The notes below the pieces were generated by a model, which worked only from the letters and a program-made list of their open reading frames with translations, was not told the origin of the DNA and did no database searches. Shown here piece after piece: positions 7,456 to 11,679 of a DNA stretch of 11,679 bases. Made by a program: the position numbers and the translations under genes. Numbering within the stretch: the stretch's first letter is position 1; every line of letters begins with the position of its first letter. This DNA is from Patescibacteria group bacterium. Lineage in GTDB: Bacteria > Patescibacteriota > Gracilibacteria > UM-FILTER-43-11. The stretch lies in the NCBI GenBank assembly GCA_029260955.1, contig JAJDCF010000033.1, forward strand, positions 1 through 11,679, read 5' to 3'.

Positions 7456-7460
7456 CTCCT
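7456..7460 (-). promoter_or_regulatory. Shine-Dalgarno site AGGAG deciding the 196-aa start
   Basis: AGGAG lies on the minus strand, 7 bases before the ATG at 7448. It fixes the start at that ATG rather than at the open frame further upstream. Only the two GC-rich genes of this window have such clear sites. Confidence 0.75.
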
Positions 7461-7492
7461 GGGGGTGGGGCTCTCTCCAAAATTGTCGCAAA

Positions 7493-7502
7493 GAGAGCAT
7501 CT
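7493..7502. repeat. Right arm of 10-bp inverted repeat around the 196-aa gene
   Basis: GAGAGCATCT is the exact reverse complement of 6850-6859. It overlaps the closing stem of the leader (7486-7495), so pairing with the stop-codon region and folding of the leader would exclude each other. Confidence 0.55.
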
Positions 7503-7617
7503 AGTTAGCACGGCCATGGCAGCCGCGATGGTTTATTAAAGCGACTACTAATAGCACAAGTGCTAGCCACGTGGCTCTTTGCGAATATCCTATATTTAAA
7601 AGATCAAATGTACGGGT

Positions 7618-7646
7618 ATAGTACCATAAATTAGTGTATTTGTCAA
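7618..7646 (-). promoter_or_regulatory. Promoter of the 196-aa gene (TTGACA-N17-TACTAT)
   Basis: On the minus strand a perfect -35 TTGACA (7646-7641) is followed after 17 bases by TACTAT (7623-7618). It lies just beyond the end of the 276-aa gene and shares both hexamers and the spacing with the promoter at 10311-10339. The start of transcription would be near 7611. Confidence 0.7.
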
Positions 7647-7676
7647 GACTCCTAGGCTCTTTTTAGGCTAACTATT

Positions 7677-8507
7677 TTAAGCGGCTTTGGCAGCTTTGAA
7701 GGCTTTGAAAGCTTTGGCAGCCTCACCCGGCTCAGGCTCTCCTTTGTGCTTAGCTATGGCAGACTCCCAGTATGCCTCCTTTTCTTCCTGAACGGCCTTT
7801 AGTTGAGCCTTGAGAGCATCTCTCTCCAGATTTTCTTTAGCAATTTTAGCAGTGGCAACTGCGCCTGCTCCTTGAAAGGCTTGATATTGCTCTGGAATCG
7901 TATGGGTAATTGCAGTGCGTACCATTTTTACAGGTTGCATGTGAGCTCCAATAAGGGTGCTAGCTACTACTGCAGCTGGTGCCGCAATTTTGCCTAAAGG
8001 CCTTGTAAATGGTTTCAATAAGCTGCCGATTGCTTGTCTGGTATGCGATACAGTGGCTCCAAGTTTGGCAGAAAACAACGAATTCAAGAATCCTTTACCA
8101 TGCTCAAATACACCACTGACTGCATCTCGCACTCCGCGAGCGGCTTCGAGTGGTGACTTAATCGCGGCCCATGCCATTTTGAATGGTGCAACAAATGCAG
8201 CTTTTCCGGTATCCCATAGTGTTTCCTTTATTGCCACAGGTACGGAAGCAGCCGCTGCAAAAGGAACCGCACCAACCCCTATAGTGGTAGCTTTACCCGC
8301 TTCATAGCCGGCGTAGGCTCCCCATTTTATGCCCTCAATTGCTTTTCTTACTCCTTTGCCGATATAAGCGGCTCCGTCGACAATCCATGGCCAACCAAAA
8401 GCATATGAATAAGTATGTGCAGCCCCTTTAAGGGACTTCAAGGAATTCATTGCGGATAGGAATTCTAATTTTTTTGCACCAAGGTAGGTGCCAGTAGCAG
8501 TAGCCAT
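7677..8507 (-). CDS. Ala/Gly-rich protein with coiled-coil and Lys-Ala tail, unknown
   Basis: 276 residues, no signal peptide. Residues 38-70 are aromatic and glycine-rich (GWPWIVDGAAYIGKG). Residues 74-92 form a small-residue hydrophobic stretch (TTIGVGAVPFAAAASVPVA), followed by an amphipathic part at 101-117. A second such stretch lies at 173-187 (KIAAPAAVVASTLIG). Residues 218-255 form a charged helix likely to be a coiled coil, and the end is a basic AAKAFKAFKAAKAA tail. The spaced glycines and alanines recall membrane-inserting or glycine-zipper proteins, but no segment is a convincing fixed transmembrane helix. The start ATG lies 16 bases after the stop of the 587-aa gene without a Shine-Dalgarno, so it is almost certainly co-transcribed with it. 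No family recognised; no terminator is obvious before the next promoter. Confidence 0.7.
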   Translation of the reverse strand: MATATGTYLGAKKLEFLSAMNSLKSLKGAAHTYSYAFGWPWIVDGAAYIGKGVRKAIEGIKWGAYAGYEAGKATTIGVGAVPFAAAASVPVAIKETLWDTGKAAFVAPFKMAWAAIKSPLEAARGVRDAVSGVFEHGKGFLNSLFSAKLGATVSHTRQAIGSLLKPFTRPLGKIAAPAAVVASTLIGAHMQPVKMVRTAITHTIPEQYQAFQGAGAVATAKIAKENLERDALKAQLKAVQEEKEAYWESAIAKHKGEPEPGEAAKAFKAFKAAKAA

Positions 8508-8523
8508 TAAGCTTTAGGGTTTG

Positions 8524-10287
8524 TTAGGTAGTACTTGTAGTAGTATCATCTGAGTCTTCAGAATCGTCTTCAAGATCCTCAGTGGTGTCTTCGTAAAGAT
8601 CAGCGATTGCCTTAGAAACTTTTTCTACATTCTTCATAAAATCATCATTCAATTCTTTGTGCCCATAAATGCGAGCAATACCTTTGATTAATCCGGCTTT
8701 GCACTCCTTGGTTTTGGCAGCATCAATTTTGGCAAAAGCCTGAAGCTTTTGGACTATGTCATCTTCTGCAAGTTCTCCATTGAGCCTTTCCATTACCGTA
8801 GCCAGATCTGCCTTTTCAAATAGTTGGTCTTTAAATTTCGTATTGTATTCATCTGGGTGCTCATCATCATTGCGATCAAGAAGGGCAAGGTAAAGGTAAT
8901 GCAGGGGATAAAAAAGACTTTTGTCTTCAACATAAAGCTCATCATAAAATTCGGTCATCTCCTGCTCCCTTTCAAGTCTCACTGGATCATTTCCTTCCCG
9001 AAGATCAGGATAAAGATCATCAATAGCAGCAAAAATATCTGCTAGCGCTGTCTTCATTGCAGCTTCGCTCTTAATATCAAAGTCATCAACTAATGTTTTG
9101 AGTACAGCCGGAATGTTGCCATCAGCCTTAGAAATTGATCTTCCCAATCCCATGTTGGATGATGGTCCATTTGGAAACGCACGATTTAGTGCAGGAATAA
9201 TGTGAGTCTGATCTGCGCCACCAAAATACTGATATTGAAAATCCTTTTCGTAGTCTTCTTTAGAAGCAGCGAAAGCCTTACGTAAAAGAGAAAGTGGCCT
9301 AAAAGCAGGTGTATGCAAATTTTCTGAGTAGAATTCTGAAACATTAGCCAAAGCGGCCTTGCCATCTTCTGCAGCCTTGATGATTTCATCAACCCTTGTT
9401 AAATCAAATTTTGGCACAGTTTCACCAAAGCCATGATGTTTAATAACCCTTCTTTTTAGCTCTTTATCACTCAAGCGCTCTAGTTCTTTAGCACTCATAA
9501 CTGGTCCTGAATCAAATAGTTGATTCATCACATCTCTTTGACCGTTTATAACATCTCTTTGACTATTGATCATTTCCCTAAGCTTTTCCCTGTCCGTAAG
9601 TTCACAATCTTCATCACTCAAAGGCTCTAATGCCTTATCATCCGGACGTTCTGGTGCATCTTTTAAGGCTATACCAAGACTTTTGGCTATCTGCAGTTTT
9701 AGCTCACGTTTTTCCACATCATTACAATTTCCCAAAGCCTTGATTGCAGTTACATCTTGATCATATGCAGCCAAATCAGGAAACTGTTCCATTTCAGTGG
9801 CAAGTCTAGTTAATTTTTGTCTAATTTCACCTGGTGTAGATTGCTTATTAAGACCAAGCAAGCTTTTGTAAATAACGGCCGGAGATGATTGCCTTGCCTG
9901 CTTAAAATAAGAAGCAATTTCACCATTCTTAACATTTCTTCTTTTTACAAGAATAAAAACGGCACGCATCAATTTCTTCATGTGATCCTTATCAAAACCC
10001 ATTTCAGATACTTCTAGTCCATTAGGCTTGAAGCTATTCTTCAATAAAGAAGAAACCATTACAAGTGACTTAATGGCACCATCAAACTCAGGGGCTTCCT
10101 CGGTTATAGCCAAGAAATCTTCAATTTCTCTAGGTGCTTTTGGTTCAGGTGTAGCTGCAGGTGCTGCAGGATTTGCAGGTTGTTCTTGATTAGGCACATA
10201 GGCTTCACCACGAGCTTTTGCTTTAGCTCTAGCAATCTTCTCTTGCTTTGATGGTGCAGCGCCATTGGGAATGTTTGGATTACTCAT
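8524..10287 (-). CDS. Large soluble protein with acidic C-terminal tail, unknown
   Basis: 587 residues, without signal peptide or membrane helix. Residues 1-50 are a basic, then Ala/Pro-rich disordered segment (KQEKIARAKAKARGE, then repeated PAAPAA-like runs). Most of 55-560 is predicted helical by eye. It includes heptad-like units near 235-256 (INSQRDV, INGQRDV, MNQLFDS) encoded by a 13-bp direct repeat 21 bases apart (9530-9542, 9551-9563), a mark of local duplication of a coiled coil. The end is very acidic with a Thr/Ser tail (EDLEDDSEDSDDTTTSTT). The ATG at 10287 follows a strong promoter with a short leader lacking a Shine-Dalgarno. GC content resembles the left part of the window. I recognise no family. 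The opposite charges of this tail and of the 276-aa partner's tail could allow contact, which is speculation. Confidence 0.75.
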   Translation of the reverse strand: MSNPNIPNGAAPSKQEKIARAKAKARGEAYVPNQEQPANPAAPAATPEPKAPREIEDFLAITEEAPEFDGAIKSLVMVSSLLKNSFKPNGLEVSEMGFDKDHMKKLMRAVFILVKRRNVKNGEIASYFKQARQSSPAVIYKSLLGLNKQSTPGEIRQKLTRLATEMEQFPDLAAYDQDVTAIKALGNCNDVEKRELKLQIAKSLGIALKDAPERPDDKALEPLSDEDCELTDREKLREMINSQRDVINGQRDVMNQLFDSGPVMSAKELERLSDKELKRRVIKHHGFGETVPKFDLTRVDEIIKAAEDGKAALANVSEFYSENLHTPAFRPLSLLRKAFAASKEDYEKDFQYQYFGGADQTHIIPALNRAFPNGPSSNMGLGRSISKADGNIPAVLKTLVDDFDIKSEAAMKTALADIFAAIDDLYPDLREGNDPVRLEREQEMTEFYDELYVEDKSLFYPLHYLYLALLDRNDDEHPDEYNTKFKDQLFEKADLATVMERLNGELAEDDIVQKLQAFAKIDAAKTKECKAGLIKGIARIYGHKELNDDFMKNVEKVSKAIADLYEDTTEDLEDDSEDSDDTTTSTT

Positions 10288-10310
10288 AATGTGGGGTTTT
10301 TAGGATATTT

Positions 10311-10339
10311 ATAGTATAATATAATAAGTATTTTGTCAA
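10311..10339 (-). promoter_or_regulatory. Promoter of the 587/276 operon (TTGACA-N17-TACTAT)
   Basis: The minus strand carries TTGACA (10339-10334), 17 bases, then TACTAT (10316-10311). An overlapping TATACT (10318-10313, 15-base spacer) is an alternative -10. Transcription would begin about 15-20 bases before the ATG at 10287, giving a very short leader. Confidence 0.72.
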
Positions 10340-10351
10340 TAGGTAATAGTA

Positions 10352-10403
10352 GTACCCCCCGCACCGTCTACACAAGGCAGACGATGCGAGAGGAGGGGGG
10401 TAC
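10352..10403 (-). terminator. Long GC-rich hairpin after the 347-aa gene
   Basis: The 9-bp stem GTACCCCCC (10352-10360) pairs with GGGGGGTAC (10395-10403). Inside, GCA/TGC and CGTCT/AGACG (10365-10369, 10379-10383) continue the stem, with an asymmetric 6-base internal loop. It lies right after the TAA (10411-10409) and before the next promoter, so a transcription-end role is likely. The T-tract is missing (TACTACTATT follows). Confidence 0.6.
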
Positions 10404-10417
10404 ATTGCTTAGGAGTT
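10401..10417. repeat. Left arm of 17-bp inverted repeat around the 347-aa gene
   Basis: TACATTGCTTAGGAGTT matches the reverse complement of 11481-11498 at every base, with one extra C in the other copy. It contains the TAA stop codon of the gene and overlaps the last three bases of the hairpin at 10352-10403. Confidence 0.75.
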
Positions 10418-11452
10418 GAGCAGCAAGGTGCGTTCATCACGAATGCTCGGTGCTGCTCCGTCTTCGCGAGTCGTGACCTGATCCAATTCGGAAGGGCAGT
10501 ATCCGCAGAAGTTGTTAGCTTCTGTTTTTCTGCCACATCCCGAGCAGGTCACATCTTCGGCCGCTGGCGTCTCCGCTGCTGCCTGTTTTGGATCTTCTCC
10601 GCAGTTTCCACAGGAAGGACTGCCCACCTCGGTCAGGAACCCACAAGTCAGGCATGCTGCCTCGTCGGGATCCTTCGTAACCTCCGCTGGGCGAAGGTTG
10701 GGTGTAGTGATTGGACTCGGAGTCGGCACTACAGGTGTCACGACAGGCTGACCTTCCTCGGGGGTAGTTGGAGCTACCACTGGGGGCGTCTGGCCATTGT
10801 CGAGCACTGGGGCTGGAGTAACCGGCGTGGGGGCAGGTGTGGTATCAGGTGTGATACCCGATCCCGACGTGCTCCTACGGATGGCCACGTCCGAAAGCTT
10901 GTGTCTCCAAATGAGAAACGTCAGAAAGGCCCAACGCTCACCGCACCAGAACTCTGTCCACATGTTCCAGAACAGCTTGTACTGGGACAGGAAGGCAATA
11001 GGCATCGCGATGATCACAGGGAGCAGCATGTAGTACCATGCCCACTGCTCGGCCTCCACGTGGTTAGACGCGCGGAAGGCTTCGTAGACGAAACCGAAAA
11101 TAACCGATGCTACGTAGCTCCCGAGGGGAATTCCGTAGAGCGCCTCTTTAGGCCAGTCCCATTTCCGAAGAATGAGCCAGGTAAGAGCGAAGGTGAGCCC
11201 GAAGATGAAGAGCGTGTGCTCGGGGCTACGGCCGTAAAGGTCCGTCAGGCTGCGTGTGTCCCAGTACTGCCCGATTTCTACCCAGACATCGTAGCCCTCT
11301 TTGGCAGTCTCCGCACCCTCTCCGACTGTGTGTACCTGTCGCTTACCCCAGTTGATTATTCCTTCGCCGGGATAGGCAAAGGCCAGGGTTGAGGTAAAGG
11401 TTATGACGAGGGCCGAAGCCATCGCCGAAGTTCGTTGCGATGTTTTCGCCAT
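10409..11452 (-). CDS. Exported multi-pass membrane protein with two C-terminal zinc ribbons, unknown
   Basis: 347 residues. A signal peptide covers 1-26 (SALVITFTSTLAFA-Y). An extracytoplasmic stretch follows at 27-78, then hydrophobic helices at about 80-96, 109-124 and 139-157, with a possible fourth at 172-183. A Pro/Thr-rich linker (200-256) precedes two CxxC-x(9-10)-CxxC zinc ribbons: C267, C270, C281, C284 and C303, C306, C316, C319. The end is Arg/Asp/Glu-rich. The frame is open upstream to 11551, but the ATG at 11452 begins the signal peptide and has AAAGG eight bases before it. GC is about 60% in the line counted. An imperfect inverted repeat brackets the gene. The mix of signal peptide, helices and double zinc ribbon is unfamiliar to me. 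Zinc ribbons usually sit in the cytoplasm, which would need an odd number of mature transmembrane helices here. Confidence 0.75.
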   Translation of the reverse strand: MAKTSQRTSAMASALVITFTSTLAFAYPGEGIINWGKRQVHTVGEGAETAKEGYDVWVEIGQYWDTRSLTDLYGRSPEHTLFIFGLTFALTWLILRKWDWPKEALYGIPLGSYVASVIFGFVYEAFRASNHVEAEQWAWYYMLLPVIIAMPIAFLSQYKLFWNMWTEFWCGERWAFLTFLIWRHKLSDVAIRRSTSGSGITPDTTPAPTPVTPAPVLDNGQTPPVVAPTTPEEGQPVVTPVVPTPSPITTPNLRPAEVTKDPDEAACLTCGFLTEVGSPSCGNCGEDPKQAAAETPAAEDVTCSGCGRKTEANNFCGYCPSELDQVTTREDGAAPSIRDERTLLLNS

Positions 11453-11460
11453 GTCAAATA

Positions 11461-11465
11461 CCTTT
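11461..11465 (-). promoter_or_regulatory. Shine-Dalgarno-like AAAGG deciding the 347-aa start
   Basis: AAAGG lies on the minus strand, 8 bases before the ATG at 11452. It supports this start over the more upstream in-frame ATGs and places the signal peptide directly at the N-terminus. Confidence 0.55.
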
Positions 11466-11480
11466 CGTATCGTGTTTGTT

Positions 11481-11498
11481 AACTCGCTAAGCAATGTA
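11481..11498. repeat. Right arm of 17-bp inverted repeat around the 347-aa gene
   Basis: AACTCGCTAAGCAATGTA is the reverse complement of 10401-10417 with one inserted G (a C on the minus strand, 11486). It lies 29-46 bases upstream of the ATG at 11452. Confidence 0.75.
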
Positions 11499-11679
11499 AA
11501 AGAACAAGCTGCTATCAGCGCTCTTTCAAGCATTGATCGCAAGTGGAACAATTACATTATGAATTGTAAATGAGCCGCACCACGCTCTCCGTTCAGTCAA
11601 GAACTAGAGAGCGCGGCACGTGCGCATTCATTGCATGGCTATACCTTGAGGAGCTCCTTGCGAGTCGCAGGGCGACTCG

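Larger units (their letters stand above)
7449..7611 (-). promoter_or_regulatory. Structured 5' leader of the 196-aa gene (possible RNA element)
   Basis: About 160 bases separate the inferred transcription start from the ATG. A 10-bp stem (7486-7495 with 7575-7584, TCGCAAAGAG/CTCTTTGCGA on the plus strand) closes a 79-base interior. Inside are a TAGCA-CTTG-TGCTA hairpin (7552-7565 as the transcript would read it), a 12-bp palindrome AGCCACGTGGCT (7565-7576, sharing two bases with the outer stem) and an 8-bp palindrome GCCATGGC (7513-7520). A second copy of TAGCAC (7506-7511) could compete with 7552-7557 for GTGCTA (7560-7565), so two alternative folds are possible. It matches no riboswitch class I know. 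Confidence 0.5.
11453..11679 (-). other. Upstream region of the 347-aa gene: hairpins, no clear promoter
   Basis: No open reading frame is supported here and no convincing -35/-10 pair was found on the minus strand. It holds three dyads. ACAATT/AATTGT (11548-11553, 11562-11567) could be an operator. A bulged hairpin pairs CGCTCTC+GTTC with GAAC+GAGAGCG (11583-11613). An 8-bp hairpin CGAGTCGC/GCGACTCG with a 3-base loop (11661-11679) sits exactly at the window end and could terminate a gene lying beyond it. AGGAGCTCCT (11648-11657) is a 10-bp palindrome. Confidence 0.45.

Noticed and set aside
7648..7670. Terminator after the 276-aa gene
   Set aside because: The AGGCT copies around CTTTTT are direct, not inverted, repeats and form no useful stem.
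9530..9563. 13-bp direct repeat in the 587-aa gene as a possible mobile or regulatory repeat
   Set aside because: The 21-base spacing keeps frame and encodes two seven-residue coiled-coil units, so it is explained as protein-level duplication.
10901..11392. 163-codon plus-strand frame opposite the 347-aa gene
   Set aside because: Opposite a frame with signal peptide, membrane helices and regular zinc-ribbon cysteines; it shows no domain of its own.
10352..11498. Integron cassette with attC site
   Set aside because: One GCTCAAC resembles RYYYAAC near the gene end, but no matching GTTRRRY core or paired L boxes follow within a normal attC length, and no integrase is present.
11453..11551. 33-residue N-terminal extension of the 347-aa protein
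   Set aside because: It would bury the signal peptide internally, and the inverted-repeat arm and AAAGG lie within it; the ATG at 11452 is better supported.
1..11679. Alternative genetic code with UGA as glycine (Gracilibacteria/SR1 type)
   Set aside because: TGA ends murG, the small membrane gene, guaA, the sigma gene and the 196-aa gene at sensible places, and guaA ends exactly after EWE.
1..11679. CRISPR array, tRNA, rRNA or a transposase gene
   Set aside because: No regularly spaced direct repeats, no cloverleaf or rRNA-like stretch and no transposase or recombinase motifs were found on either strand.

Overview
The window is an 11.7 kb stretch of bacterial DNA. TGA, TAG and TAA all act as stops: the GMP synthase ends exactly at a TGA after its family-typical EWE terminus. 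This is therefore genetic code 11, not the UGA-reading code of Gracilibacteria. The left two thirds look like a chromosome of the Candidate Phyla Radiation (Patescibacteria) or a similarly reduced lineage. Genes are tightly packed with 4-base overlaps, Shine-Dalgarno sequences are mostly missing, and an ECF sigma factor sits next to a FecR/DUF5667-type membrane protein. This placement is inference, not a database result.

Layout. (1) Bases 1-3549, plus strand: a translationally coupled run of murG (3' end only), a GT4 glycosyltransferase, a 79-residue two-helix membrane protein and a long GMP synthase, closed by a hairpin terminator. (2) Bases 3600-4012: a lone small ribbon-helix-helix-like DNA-binding protein. 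(3) Bases 4045-6763: a sigma70-type promoter, an ECF sigma factor overlapping a 686-residue single-pass FecR/DUF5667 protein (a probable sigma/anti-sigma pair), and a clean rho-independent terminator. (4) Bases 6764-11679, all on the minus strand and convergent with the left part: four genes I cannot name. In transcription order they are a signal-peptide multi-pass membrane protein with two C-terminal zinc ribbons (347 aa), a large soluble protein with an acidic tail (587 aa), an Ala/Gly-rich protein with a coiled-coil, Lys-Ala tail (276 aa), and a small secreted or membrane-anchored Lys-rich protein (196 aa).

The minus-strand region is a compositional mosaic. The 347-aa and 196-aa genes have about 60% GC in hand-counted lines and clear Shine-Dalgarno sites. 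The 587/276 pair between them is near 40% GC in the line counted, lacks Shine-Dalgarno sites and resembles the left part. Each GC-rich gene is bracketed by an inverted repeat whose inner arm covers the stop codon and whose outer arm lies about 35-55 bases upstream of the start. For the 347-aa gene this is 17 bp with one bulge; for the 196-aa gene it is 10 bp. Both the 587/276 operon and the 196-aa gene have promoters of the form TTGACA-N17-TACTAT. The 196-aa gene is preceded by a roughly 160-base, heavily self-complementary leader.

How the genes work together: the left operon combines cell-wall precursor and glycan synthesis with purine synthesis, which is housekeeping. The sigma/FecR pair is probably an envelope-sensing regulator. 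The minus-strand cluster is the accessory, undescribed part. Its proteins look envelope-associated, but their function is unknown.
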